Below, in pieces: positions 16,537-25,126 of a stretch of DNA of 64,000 bases. A program made the position numbers and the translations under genes. The stretch comes from Actinocorallia longicatena. Lineage in GTDB: Bacteria; Actinomycetota; Actinomycetes; Streptosporangiales; Streptosporangiaceae. A model generated the notes under the pieces. That model did no database searches. It saw only the letters and a program-made list of their open reading frames with translations, and was not told the origin of the DNA. The stretch is from the NCBI RefSeq assembly GCF_039534125.1, contig NZ_BAAAUV010000008.1, forward strand, positions 186,001 to 250,000, in the 5' to 3' direction. The number at the start of each line of letters is the position of its first letter. Position 1 is the stretch's first letter.

Positions 16537-17817
16537 GTGCAGGTCAACCGCGCCGGTAAGAGGAAGATCGCGGTCGGGATGACGGCCGCGCCGGTGCTGG
16601 CGGCCGCGTTTCTCACGGGCTGCTCCAGCGAGGTGACGGACCCGCCGGACGCCGCGGTCCTCATCTCGCCCAAGAACGCCTCGGGTTCGGTGAAGCCGGA
16701 CACCCCCATCACCGTGAAGGCCTCCAAGGGCCGTCTGCAGAACGTCACGGTCGTCTCCAAGAACGGGGTCGTCGAGGGCGTCCTGGCCGCCGACGGGGCG
16801 TCCTGGCAGTCGCGCTGGCCGCTCGACCCGGCCACCTCCTACTCGGTGACGGCCACCGCGTTCGGCACGGACGGGCAGACCGAGACCGCGGCCGCCTCCT
16901 TCAAGACGATCAAGCCGAAGAAGACGACGCCGACCACGGTCCTGTTCCCCAAGCCGGGGGAGACCGTCGGCGTCGGGATGCCGATCAAGCTGCACTTCGA
17001 CAAGGCCGTCACCAACAGGGCCGGCGTCGAGCGGGCGCTGGAGGTGCGCTCGACCAAGCCGGTCGAGGGGGCCTGGCACTGGTTCGACAGCCAGAACGTC
17101 GTCTTCCGCACCAAGGACTACTGGCCGTCGCACACGAAGGTGCGCGTGGTCGGGCACACCACCGGCGTGCGGTTCTCCAAGAACGTGTACGGCGACAAGA
17201 ACGTCGACCTGAACTTCAGGATCGGCGACCGGATCGTCACCAAGGGCAGCGCCCGCACCCACCACATCACGGTGAAGCGCGAGGGCCAGAAGGCCCGCAG
17301 GTTCCCCGTCAGCATGGGCATGGGCGGCAGCCGGAAGTACACCACGACGAGCGGCAACCACCTGAGCATGGAGAAGGAGTACATGACGATCATGACTTCT
17401 CCCGGCATCGGGCCCGGCAGCCCCGGCTACTACAGCCAGAACGTCTACTGGACCGTCCGGATCTCCGACAGCGGCGAGTACCTGCACAGCGCGCCCTGGT
17501 CGACGGGCTCGCAGGGCAACTCCAACGTCAGCCACGGCTGCGTGAACATGTCGCCGTCCGCCGCCCGCTGGTTCAACAAGATCAGCCACCGGGGCGACCC
17601 GATCAACATCACCGGCACCAGCCGGCAGCTCGAGACCGAGAACGGCTGGGGCTACTGGCAGCTCGACTGGAAGCAGTGGGTGAAGGGCAGCAAGGCCAAG
17701 TCCGTCACCACCAGCTCGCTGACCGGCGAGCTCCCCAAGCCCGCCGCGCCGACGACCTCGACCACGGCGGTCAAGCAGCCCGTCAAGCCGATGACGCGGG
17801 AGACCGTCAAGAGCTGA
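16537..17817 (+). CDS. L,D-transpeptidase lipoprotein with Ig-like domains
   Basis: This 426-residue protein has a lipobox LTGC (about residue 28) after the basic start QVNRAGKRK, so it is membrane-anchored. Two Ig-like modules (about 45-140 and 145-235) precede a YkuD catalytic domain with HSAPWSTGSQGNSNVSHGC, whose SHGC cysteine and preceding His form the active site. It would make 3-3 crosslinks between peptidoglycan stems. The layout matches mycobacterial LdtB (LdtMt2). GTG 16537 is selected because GGGGGAGG lies 5 bases upstream. The tail is Thr/Lys/Pro-rich. Confidence 0.94.
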   Translation: MQVNRAGKRKIAVGMTAAPVLAAAFLTGCSSEVTDPPDAAVLISPKNASGSVKPDTPITVKASKGRLQNVTVVSKNGVVEGVLAADGASWQSRWPLDPATSYSVTATAFGTDGQTETAAASFKTIKPKKTTPTTVLFPKPGETVGVGMPIKLHFDKAVTNRAGVERALEVRSTKPVEGAWHWFDSQNVVFRTKDYWPSHTKVRVVGHTTGVRFSKNVYGDKNVDLNFRIGDRIVTKGSARTHHITVKREGQKARRFPVSMGMGGSRKYTTTSGNHLSMEKEYMTIMTSPGIGPGSPGYYSQNVYWTVRISDSGEYLHSAPWSTGSQGNSNVSHGCVNMSPSAARWFNKISHRGDPINITGTSRQLETENGWGYWQLDWKQWVKGSKAKSVTTSSLTGELPKPAAPTTSTTAVKQPVKPMTRETVKS

Positions 17818-17829
17818 CGCCTGCTCGAC

Positions 17830-17869
17830 GACGAAAGGGGCGGAGCCGATCGGCTCCGCCCCTTTCGTC
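17830..17869. terminator. Bidirectional terminator between L,D-transpeptidase and trpD
   Basis: A 40-base perfect palindrome (17830-17849 and 17850-17869) gives an extended stem with almost no loop. It lies between convergent genes and carries T-rich and A-rich flanks on both strands. Confidence 0.85.
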
Positions 17870-17902
17870 ATGTTCCGCGGCGCCGGAGCGCCCGATCCGC
17901 GC

Positions 17903-18955
17903 TCAGGCGGTCTTGAGCGCCTGTGAGACGGTCGCCCAGCGGGTCAGCAGCGCCGCTCCGGCACCGGAGTCGATCGCCTCGCCCGCGCGCTCGTAGGCGG
18001 TCTTGAGGGCCGGGACGAGCTCCGCGGCGTCCGGGGCGCCCTCGTCGGCGACCAGGGCGGCCGCGGCGTTGAGGCGGACCATGTCGCGGACGGGGCCCTG
18101 CTCGCCCGCCAGGACCCGGCGCACGACGTCGGCGTTGAAGGCCGCGTCGGCCCCCTTGAGGTCCTCATGGGTGGAGCGGGGGATGCCCAGCTCGGCCGGG
18201 TCGAAGACGGTCTGGGACACGGCCCCGTCCCGGACGGCCCAGACGTGCGAGGGGCCGGTCGTGCTCAGCTCGTCGAGGCCGTCGTCGCCCCGGAAGACCA
18301 GCGCCGAGCAGCCCCGCTCGGCGAACACCCCGGCCACGACCGGGGCCATCCGCTCGTTGAAGACGCCGACGGCCAGCGCGCGCGGCCGGGTCGGGTTGGT
18401 CAGCGGGCCGAGGAAGTTGAAGACCGTCGGCGTGCCGAGCTCGCGGCGTACCCCCAGGGAGTGCCGGGTCGCCGGATGGTAGATCGGGGCGAACAGGAAG
18501 CCGATCCCGCACTCCTCGATCACCCGGACGGTCTTGTCCGGCGGCAGGTCGATCGCGACGCCCAGCTCCTCGAGCACGTCGGCGGTGCCGCAGGCCGAGG
18601 AGGCGGCCCGGTTGCCGTGCTTGGCCATCCGGGCGCCCGCGGCGGCGGCGACGATCGCGCCCATGGTCGAGAAGTTCACCGTGTGCGCCCGGTCGCCGCC
18701 GGTCCCGACCAGGTCGACGAGGTCGCCCTCGACGGTGATCGGGGTCGCGTTGGCGACCATCCCCGCGGCGATGCCGGCGACCTCGGAGACGGTCTCGCCC
18801 TTGGCCCGCAGCGCGATCGCGAAGCCGGCGATCTGGGCGTCGGTCGCGGCCCCGGCCATGATCTGATTCATCGCCCAGGAGGACTCCTCCTCCGACAGGT
18901 CACTCCCGTCGAGGAGGGCGTTCAGCAGTGCGGGCCAGGTCGTCCGGGCACTCAC
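17903..18955 (-). CDS. trpD: Anthranilate phosphoribosyltransferase
   Basis: This 350-residue enzyme transfers phosphoribose to anthranilate in tryptophan synthesis. Key blocks are VGTGGDRAHTVNFST for pyrophosphate binding, KHGNRAASSACGTADVLE, and FNFLGPLTNPTRP. GTG 18955 is used: the product begins SARTTWPALLNALL as homologues do, and AGGAAG lies upstream. It stands apart from any other trp gene, and in many actinobacteria trpD sits next to the bc1 genes as here. The next upstream gene on the same strand encodes a receiver-like protein. Confidence 0.96.
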   Translation of the reverse strand: MSARTTWPALLNALLDGSDLSEEESSWAMNQIMAGAATDAQIAGFAIALRAKGETVSEVAGIAAGMVANATPITVEGDLVDLVGTGGDRAHTVNFSTMGAIVAAAAGARMAKHGNRAASSACGTADVLEELGVAIDLPPDKTVRVIEECGIGFLFAPIYHPATRHSLGVRRELGTPTVFNFLGPLTNPTRPRALAVGVFNERMAPVVAGVFAERGCSALVFRGDDGLDELSTTGPSHVWAVRDGAVSQTVFDPAELGIPRSTHEDLKGADAAFNADVVRRVLAGEQGPVRDMVRLNAAAALVADEGAPDAAELVPALKTAYERAGEAIDSGAGAALLTRWATVSQALKTA

Positions 18956-19077
18956 GTCTTGTGACTTCCTAACGATTGGGTCTCCGAACGAGCCCAAGAT
19001 CAAATGCGGGGATGCTCCACGTCAAGGGAAGGCCCGCCGCCCCTCGGGCACGGCGCTGCCCCCGGTGGAAGGGTCCG

Positions 19078-19518
19078 TCAGAGGACGGGCAGGCGGTTCT
19101 GCAGGCGGGTCCTGAGCAGGTCGGCCGCGGCGCGGGCGAGCTCCATCGGCTCGATCGGCTGGGCGACGACGGCGTCCGCGCGGGACCAGTTGGCCAGCCA
19201 GCGGTCGTCGGCGCGGGCGATGATCGCGAGCATCGGCGGGCAGTCGTAGACCTCGTCCTTGGCCTGGCGCGCGACGCCCAGACCCCCGGCGGGCTGGGCC
19301 TCGCCGTCCACGATGGCGAGGTCGAGGCCGCCCGCGTCCAGGAGGCGGACGACCGCGGGCTGGGTGGCGCACTCGACGTACTCGACCTGCGGCAGGTCGG
19401 CCGCGGGACGGCGCCCGAGGGCCAGGCGGATCTGCTCGCGGGTGCGCGCGTCGTCGCTGTAGACGAGGACCCGCGCGGCGGGGGAGTCCGCCGGGACGTT
19501 GGAGTCGGTGCTGCTCAT
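19078..19518 (-). CDS. Degenerate receiver-domain protein
   Basis: This 146-residue protein looks like a single CheY-type receiver without an output domain. It retains an acidic pair (D22, D23) and a candidate phospho-Asp (D71 in LAIVDGEA). The conserved Ser/Thr is replaced by Ala (LAIIARADD), and the conserved Lys-Pro becomes Gln-Pro (AQPIEP). It may therefore act without normal phosphorylation. ATG 19518 is the start; the upstream 46-codon extension is unlikely. It is divergent from ctaE, across the putative CRP-type site. Confidence 0.75.
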   Translation of the reverse strand: MSSTDSNVPADSPAARVLVYSDDARTREQIRLALGRRPAADLPQVEYVECATQPAVVRLLDAGGLDLAIVDGEAQPAGGLGVARQAKDEVYDCPPMLAIIARADDRWLANWSRADAVVAQPIEPMELARAAADLLRTRLQNRLPVL

Positions 19519-19562
19519 GCTGGCCAGATTACCGGTTCCCCGATTCTTCACAAGAGCGGGGT

Positions 19563-19578
19563 TGTGATCTGCCTTACA
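19563..19578. promoter_or_regulatory. Candidate CRP/GlxR-type operator upstream of ctaE
   Basis: The sequence TGTGATCTGCCTTACA matches the actinobacterial CRP/GlxR consensus TGTGA-N6-TCACA at nine of ten half-site bases. It lies about 105 bases before the ctaE start. GlxR control of cta and qcr genes is known in Corynebacterium, so the location is plausible, but no function is shown here. Confidence 0.5.
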
Positions 19579-19681
19579 CGGGTAGGCGAACGGCCCATAT
19601 GGGGTTTTTGTTCCCAGATCGTGAGGCGAGTTGGCCTCTAACGGGGGGTCCTGCACGGGGTAGTGACCAGGGGACGTAATA

Positions 19682-20311
19682 ATGCTGCCCGTGGCAACTG
19701 CATCCGCGATTCAGACAGCACCGCATGGCGGTCGGGAACATCGTCCCAACTTGGTCAATGTGGGGACGATCGTCTGGCTGTCGTCCGAGCTCATGTTCTT
19801 CGCGGCGTTGTTCGCGATGTACTTCACCATCAGGTCGGTGACCAACGGCGCCGGCGGCGAGTGGCCGAACGCCGAGTTGAACCTGCCGTTCGCGGCGATC
19901 AACACGGCGGTCCTCGTGCTCTCGTCCGTCACCTGCCAGATGGGCGTGTTCGCCGTTGAGCGGCAGACCGGCCCGGAAGCGCTCAGGAAGATGCGCTTCT
20001 GGTACGTGATCTCCTTCTTGATGGGTCTCTACTTCGTCATCGGGCAGCTCGTCGAGTACCACGCCCTGATCGAAGAGGGCACGACCCTCTCCTCGGACGC
20101 GTACGGCTCGGTCTTCTACCTGACCACCGGCTTCCACGGCATGCACGTGACCGGAGGCCTGATCGCGTTCCTGTTCGTTCTGGGACGCACGTACGCCGCG
20201 AAGCGCTGGACTCATGAGCAGGCGACGAGCGCGATCGTCGTTTCTTACTACTGGCACTTCGTGGACGTGGTCTGGATCGGCCTGTTCGCGACCATCTACC
20301 TCATCCGATAA
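19682..20311 (+). CDS. ctaE: Cytochrome c oxidase subunit III
   Basis: This 209-residue protein has five helices and the family motif FHGMHVTGG, with an Arg-Trp-Thr-His-Glu-rich loop before the last helix. It stabilises the CtaD/CtaC core. ATG 19682 follows AGGGGA at 7 bases; GTG 19691 is an alternative start. It heads the ctaE-qcrCAB cluster, the usual arrangement for a bc1-aa3 supercomplex. Confidence 0.96.
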   Translation: MLPVATASAIQTAPHGGREHRPNLVNVGTIVWLSSELMFFAALFAMYFTIRSVTNGAGGEWPNAELNLPFAAINTAVLVLSSVTCQMGVFAVERQTGPEALRKMRFWYVISFLMGLYFVIGQLVEYHALIEEGTTLSSDAYGSVFYLTTGFHGMHVTGGLIAFLFVLGRTYAAKRWTHEQATSAIVVSYYWHFVDVVWIGLFATIYLIR

Positions 20312-20323
20312 CGGGGACATTCC

Positions 20324-21166
20324 GTGACTAGGTTCACCGCATGGCGCCGTCGCTCGTGGGCGGGCTACGCCGTTGTGCTGGCCGCCCTCGCAGCGATCGG
20401 CGTCATCTACGCGGGCTTCACGCCCACACCTGCCGCGGAGGCGTCCGGCACGCAGGCACAGGCGCAGGATCTGGCGAACGGCAAAGAGCTGTTCAATCAG
20501 AACTGCGCCAGCTGCCACGGGCTGAACGCCCAGGGCACCAAGGACGCCAAGGGCAATGACATCGCTCCGAGCCTGCTCGGCGTCGGTGCCGCCTCCGTCG
20601 ACTTCCAGATCTCGACGGGCCGCATGCCCGCGATGACCAACGCCGCTCAGATTCCGAAGAAGGAAGTCGTCGAGCCCTTCGCGACCGAGGACGGCAAGCT
20701 CAACCAGAAGAACATCGACGACGTCTCCGCCTACATCCAGGCCCTCGGCGGCGGACCGGGCATCCCGGCCGTCGCGGAGAGCAAGGACCTGGCGCTCGGC
20801 GGCAAGCTCTTCCGCACCAACTGCGCCCAGTGCCACAACTTCGCGGGCGAGGGCGGTGCGCTGACCTACGGGAAGTTCGCGCCGAACCTGCTCGAGACGC
20901 ACCCGACGCAGATCTACGAGGCCATGCTCACCGGTCCTCAGGCGATGCCGGTCTTCAACGACACGACGCTCACGCCGAAGGACAAGGAGGCGATCATCGC
21001 CTTCATCACGAACACCCGTGAGGAGAAGAACCCGGGAGGCAACGGCCTCGGCCGCATCGGCCCGGTCTCCGAGGGTCTCGCCGGCTGGCTCGTCGGTATC
21101 GGTCTGCTGGTCGTCGCCGCGATGTGGATCACCGCCAAGAAGCCGAAGAAGCTGAAGAAGCCATGA
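20324..21166 (+). CDS. qcrC: Cytochrome bc1 complex dihaem cytochrome c subunit
   Basis: This 280-residue protein has an N-terminal signal or anchor helix (16-36), two c-type haem sites, CASCH (61-65) and CAQCH (167-171), and a C-terminal transmembrane anchor (about 250-270) followed by KKPKKLKKP. The two haem domains face the outside and replace a separate cytochrome c, passing electrons to the CuA site of CtaC. GTG 20324 is 12 bases from the ctaE stop. Its stop overlaps qcrA by 4 bases. Confidence 0.97.
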   Translation: MTRFTAWRRRSWAGYAVVLAALAAIGVIYAGFTPTPAAEASGTQAQAQDLANGKELFNQNCASCHGLNAQGTKDAKGNDIAPSLLGVGAASVDFQISTGRMPAMTNAAQIPKKEVVEPFATEDGKLNQKNIDDVSAYIQALGGGPGIPAVAESKDLALGGKLFRTNCAQCHNFAGEGGALTYGKFAPNLLETHPTQIYEAMLTGPQAMPVFNDTTLTPKDKEAIIAFITNTREEKNPGGNGLGRIGPVSEGLAGWLVGIGLLVVAAMWITAKKPKKLKKP

Positions 21167-22245
21167 GCGAATCCAACGAAGAATCCACCGCGCCGAAGCG
21201 CGTGATCGGGACCCCGGCTCCGGCCGAGTCCGGCACGCTGCTCGCCAAGGACGACAACGAGCCCGACGAGATCACGCCGGGCTACGAGCTGGACGAGAAG
21301 AGCGCCAAGAAGGCGGAGCGCGTCGTCGCGCTGTTCTTCCTGATCGCCTTCGCGGCCAGCGTCATCTTCATCGTCTACTTCATCGGCTTCAGCGGCCGTG
21401 ACGGCGGCATGCACGGTCTCGACCGCGCATGGGAGTCGAACCTGTGGCTCGGCGGGATGATGACCCTGTCGTTCCTCGCCATGGGCGTCGGCGTCACCCT
21501 CTGGATCCGGCGTCTCATGACGAGCGCGCCGATCGAGCAGGAGCGGCACGACCTCAACTCCTCCGACGCCGACCGGGCGGTCTTCGCCCGCGAGGTCAAG
21601 CAGGGAGCGCTCGACAGCGGCCTCGGCCGCCGTCCGCTGCTGCGCCGCACGCTGCTGCTGGCCGCCGCGCCGCTGGGCCTGGCCCCGCTGATGCTCCTGC
21701 GCGACCTCGGGCCGCTGCCGGAGAAGAAGCTGCGCCACACCTACTGGGGCGAGGCCGTCAAGAAGGCCCAGGCCGAGGGCAAGAAGGGCGTCCGGATCGT
21801 CGTCGACGGCACGAACGCGCCGCTGAAGGCGACCGACTTCAACTCGCCCGGCGGCATCATCACCGTCCTGCCCGAGGGCATCGAGGAGGAGCACGACGCG
21901 CTCACGCAGATCGCGAAGGCCTCCACGATCCTCATCAACATCCCGCCGGACCAGCTGAAGCTGAAGCCGGAGCGGATGAACTGGACCGTCAACGGGATCA
22001 TCGCGTACTCGAAGATCTGCACGCACGTCGGCTGCCCCGCGGCCCTGTACGAGCAGACCACGCACCACATCCTGTGCCCGTGTCACCAGTCCACCTTCGA
22101 CGCCACCGACGGCGCGAAGGTCATCTTCGGCCCGGCGCACCGGCCGCTCCCGCAGCTGCCGATCGCGGTCGACGAAGAGGGCTACCTCATCGCCACCGCG
22201 GACTTCCCCGAGCCCATCGGTCCGAGCTTCTGGGAGCGTGGCTGA
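21163..22245 (+). CDS. qcrA: Cytochrome bc1 complex Rieske iron-sulfur subunit
   Basis: This 360-residue protein has three N-terminal helices (about 45-70, 90-110 and 160-180), the actinobacterial extended form. The [2Fe-2S] site is intact: C286 and H288 in CTHVGC, and C305 and H308 in CPCHQS. It moves electrons from quinol to the cytochrome c domains. ATG 21163 overlaps the qcrC stop (ATGA). The C-terminal part is a typical Rieske beta-barrel. Confidence 0.97.
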   Translation: MSESNEESTAPKRVIGTPAPAESGTLLAKDDNEPDEITPGYELDEKSAKKAERVVALFFLIAFAASVIFIVYFIGFSGRDGGMHGLDRAWESNLWLGGMMTLSFLAMGVGVTLWIRRLMTSAPIEQERHDLNSSDADRAVFAREVKQGALDSGLGRRPLLRRTLLLAAAPLGLAPLMLLRDLGPLPEKKLRHTYWGEAVKKAQAEGKKGVRIVVDGTNAPLKATDFNSPGGIITVLPEGIEEEHDALTQIAKASTILINIPPDQLKLKPERMNWTVNGIIAYSKICTHVGCPAALYEQTTHHILCPCHQSTFDATDGAKVIFGPAHRPLPQLPIAVDEEGYLIATADFPEPIGPSFWERG

Positions 22246-22247
22246 TC

Positions 22248-23876
22248 ATGGCTAACGAAGAGCTGCCGAAGGCCGTGGCCGGTCCGATCAACTTCATCGA
22301 CGATCGCCTCTCGACCGTCGGGTTCCTCAAGCGGAACGTGAAGAAGGTCTTTCCGGACCACTGGTCCTTCATGCTGGGCGAGATCGCGCTCTACTCGTTC
22401 ATCATCCTGCTGCTGACCGGGACGTTCCTGACGCTCTGGTTCAAGCCGAGCATGACCGAGGTCTACTACCACGGCTCCTACCACCCGCTCGCGGGTGTGA
22501 AGATGTCCGAGGCCTACGCCTCCACGCTCGACATCACCTTCGACGTCCGCGGCGGACTGCTCATGCGGCAGATCCACCACTGGGCCGCCATCCTGTTCAT
22601 GGCGTCCCTGATGGTGCACATGCTGCGCGTGTTCTTCACGGGCGCCTACCGCAAGCCGCGTGAGCTCAACTGGCTGATCGGCCTGGGCCTGTTCACGCTG
22701 GGCATGGTCGAGGGCCTGTTCGGCTACTCGCTCCCGGACGACCTGCTGTCCGGCACGGGCCTGCGGATCACCCAGGGTGTGGCGGAGTCGATCCCGGTGG
22801 TCGGCACCTACATCTACATGTTCCTGTTCGGCGGGGAGTTCCCCGGCGAGGCGATCATCCCGCGGATGTTCACGCTGCACATCCTGCTGATCCCGGGCAT
22901 CATCCTCGCCCTGGTGACGGCGCACATGATGATCATGTGGCACCAGAAGCACACCCAGATGCCGGGCACCGGCGGCACCGAGCACAAGGTGACGGGCTAC
23001 CCGTTCTACCCGGTGTTCATGGCCAAGACCGGCGCCTACTTCCTGTTCACCTTCGCGGTGATCGCGCTGCTGGCGACCTTCGCCCAGATCAACCCGATCT
23101 GGCTGTTCGGGCCCTACGACCCGTCGGCCATCTCGGCGGGCTCGCAGCCCGACTTCTACATGGGCGTCCTCGAGGGCGCGCTGCGGCTCATGCCGAACTG
23201 GGAGATCACGGCGCTGGGCCACACCCTGTCGCTGAACGTGCTCATCCCGGCCCTCGTGCCGCTGGGCATCATCTTCACCGGCGCGGGCCTGTGGCCGTGG
23301 ATCGAGCGCTGGGTGACCGGCGACCACCGGTACCACCACGTCAACGACCGCCCGCGCAACGCCCCGACCCGCACCAGCGCGGGCATGGCGATGGTCTCCT
23401 TCTACGGCCTGCTCTGGGTCGCCGGCGCCAACGACGTCGTCGCGGACAAGTTCCACGTCTCGCTGTACGCGACGACGTACTTCTTCCGCGTGGCGATCTT
23501 CGTCGGCCCGGTCCTGGCCTTCATCATCACCAAGCGCATCTGCCTGGGCCTCCAGCGCAGTGACTCGGCGACGATGGCCCACGGCTACGAGGCGGGCATC
23601 ATCACGATGTCGCCCGAGGGCAAGTTCGAAGAGGTCCACAAGGTCGCGCCGCCGTCCGAGCAGGCCAAGCTCCTGTCCAAGGAGGAGCCCGCCCCGCCGC
23701 TGGCCTCCCTGGACTCCAACGGCGTCCCGGCCAAGCGGGCCAAGGGCCCGATGGGACACCTGCGGACGCGCATCAACATGTGGTGGAACAAGGACACCGT
23801 CCCGGTCGTCGAGGGCCACCACGAGGACGAGCACGCGGCGATCGAGCACGAGCACCACGAGGAGCTCACCCGCTAG
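22248..23876 (+). CDS. qcrB: Cytochrome bc1 complex cytochrome b subunit
   Basis: This 542-residue membrane protein binds haems bL and bH and oxidises menaquinol. Histidine pairs lie in IHHWAAILFMASLMVHMLRV and TLHILLIPGIILALVTAHM. FQINPIWLFGPYDPS-like and GSQPDFYMGVLEGALR segments form the later quinol-site region. A hydrophilic C-terminal extension of about 100 residues (from 440), rich in Lys, Glu and His (HHEDEHAAIEHEHHEE), is an actinobacterial feature. ATG 22248 is 2 bases after the qcrA stop. Confidence 0.98.
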   Translation: MANEELPKAVAGPINFIDDRLSTVGFLKRNVKKVFPDHWSFMLGEIALYSFIILLLTGTFLTLWFKPSMTEVYYHGSYHPLAGVKMSEAYASTLDITFDVRGGLLMRQIHHWAAILFMASLMVHMLRVFFTGAYRKPRELNWLIGLGLFTLGMVEGLFGYSLPDDLLSGTGLRITQGVAESIPVVGTYIYMFLFGGEFPGEAIIPRMFTLHILLIPGIILALVTAHMMIMWHQKHTQMPGTGGTEHKVTGYPFYPVFMAKTGAYFLFTFAVIALLATFAQINPIWLFGPYDPSAISAGSQPDFYMGVLEGALRLMPNWEITALGHTLSLNVLIPALVPLGIIFTGAGLWPWIERWVTGDHRYHHVNDRPRNAPTRTSAGMAMVSFYGLLWVAGANDVVADKFHVSLYATTYFFRVAIFVGPVLAFIITKRICLGLQRSDSATMAHGYEAGIITMSPEGKFEEVHKVAPPSEQAKLLSKEEPAPPLASLDSNGVPAKRAKGPMGHLRTRINMWWNKDTVPVVEGHHEDEHAAIEHEHHEELTR

Positions 23877-23898
23877 CCGCGCGAGCGGCACTGCCACA

Positions 23899-23928
23899 CG
23901 ACAGCACTGTTATTCGACAGCACTGTTA
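23899..23928. repeat. Tandem 14-bp direct repeat downstream of qcrB
   Basis: CGACAGCACTGTTA occurs at 23899-23912 and 23915-23928, with a period of 16 bases. Each copy contains the short dyad ACAG-CA-CTGT. It lies 22 bases past the qcrB stop and just before the terminator. Confidence 0.6.
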
Positions 23929-23931
23929 CAC

Positions 23932-23972
23932 GACGAGGCCCGGCCACCCGAGAGGGAGGCCGGGCCTTCGTC
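23932..23972. terminator. Terminator after qcrB
   Basis: GACGAGGCCCGGCC (23932-23945) pairs with 23958-23972, allowing one bulged base. It ends the ctaE-qcrCAB transcript and separates it from the convergent RAM gene. Confidence 0.75.
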
Positions 23973-24002
23973 ATGCGTGCGGGCCGGGCGGACCGCCGGC
24001 GT

Positions 24003-24287
24003 CTACGCCTCGGGCAGGCCGACGGAGAAGACGGCGTCCAGGTCGTGACGGGAGTAGGTGCGGAAGGCGATGTGCGTCTCGGTGTGCAGGACACCCTTGA
24101 TCTTGTTGATCCGGCCGGGCACGACCTCGGCTATCTCCTCGTGGCGGGTGACGCGGACCATGGCCAGCAGGTCGTTGTCGCCGGTGATGGAGTAGACCTC
24201 GCTGACGCCGTCGAGCTTGACGATCTCCTCGGCGACCTCGGGGATGCGGTCCACCTCCGCCTGGATGAGGACGATGGCAGTGATCAT
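24003..24287 (-). CDS. Stand-alone Lrp/AsnC-type ligand-binding (RAM) domain protein
   Basis: This 94-residue protein begins MITAIVLIQAEVDRIPEVAE and has EVYSITGDNDLLAMVRV, the effector-binding fold of Lrp/AsnC regulators. No DNA-binding helix-turn-helix is present. Such stand-alone RAM proteins form rings and may sense amino acids or modify partner regulators. It is convergent with qcrB and directly upstream of the rhomboid gene on the same strand. Its ribosome site AAGGAGG is strong. Confidence 0.88.
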   Translation of the reverse strand: MITAIVLIQAEVDRIPEVAEEIVKLDGVSEVYSITGDNDLLAMVRVTRHEEIAEVVPGRINKIKGVLHTETHIAFRTYSRHDLDAVFSVGLPEA

Positions 24288-24336
24288 GGAAAGGCCTCCT
24301 TCGTTGCAGACCTTCCCGACTTTAGTGGCGGCGGCC

Positions 24337-25083
24337 TCAGTGGCGGCCGGTGAGGAGGGCTGCGCGGCGGGTGGCCCAGGGGGTGCGGGCCAGGAGGCCG
24401 AGGGCGGCGCCCGCGAGGAAACCGTAGATGTGGGCGACGTAGGCGACGTTGTCGTCGGAGGCGCCCAGGCTGAGCCACTGCAGGATGAAGAACTGGCCGA
24501 GGATGACCCAGGCGGGCAGCCGGAAGGGGATGATCCCCGACACCAGGGCGATGGTCTTGGATCGGGGGAAGAGCACCAGGTGGGACCCCAGGACGCCCGC
24601 GATCGCGCCGGAGGCGCCGATGAGCGGGACCTCCGAGTGCGGATAGGTCGCGGCGAACCCGTAGGCGGCGGCGTAGCCGCAGATCAGGTAGAAGAGCAGA
24701 TAGCGCAGGCGCCCCATCCGGTCCTCGGTGGCCTGCCCGAAGACGAACAGGTAGACCATGTTGCCGAACATGTGCAGCCAGCCGCTGTGCAGGAACATCG
24801 ACGTCAGCGCCGACAGGAACGGCGACTTGGCGTAGGAGGCCTCGCCGCACTCCTCGGCGATGTCGGCCGGGACGGGCAGTGCGTCGTTGCTCGTCAGCTC
24901 CCGGGGGATGGCCCCGTACTCCTGGATGAACACCGCCCGGTCGCAGGCCAGCGCGTGGGGTCCGTCGTCCCGGTGCCCGAGGCTCGCCATCGGCGTCAGC
25001 AGGAAGATCCCGAAGTTCAGCGCGATCAGGACATAGGTGACGAGCGGAGCCCGCCGGGTCGGCTGGTTGTCGTAGAGGGGCAT
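24337..25083 (-). CDS. Rhomboid family intramembrane serine protease
   Basis: This 248-residue, six-helix membrane protease has the catalytic serine in GASGAIAG and the catalytic histidine in VAYVAHIYGFLAG. The conserved turn LHSGWLHMFGNMVYLF precedes the active-site helix. It cleaves membrane-anchored substrates within the bilayer; the target is unknown. The external loop between helices one and two has two cysteines (LACDRAVF, AEECGEAS). ATG 25083 is preferred over GTG 25089. Gene order is convergent-type with the DnaQ-UvrC gene on the same strand. Confidence 0.94.
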   Translation of the reverse strand: MPLYDNQPTRRAPLVTYVLIALNFGIFLLTPMASLGHRDDGPHALACDRAVFIQEYGAIPRELTSNDALPVPADIAEECGEASYAKSPFLSALTSMFLHSGWLHMFGNMVYLFVFGQATEDRMGRLRYLLFYLICGYAAAYGFAATYPHSEVPLIGASGAIAGVLGSHLVLFPRSKTIALVSGIIPFRLPAWVILGQFFILQWLSLGASDDNVAYVAHIYGFLAGAALGLLARTPWATRRAALLTGRH

Positions 25084-25126
25084 CGCCACACGCGCCACCC
25101 TAACGCTTGGGCACCGTCCGGCCGTG

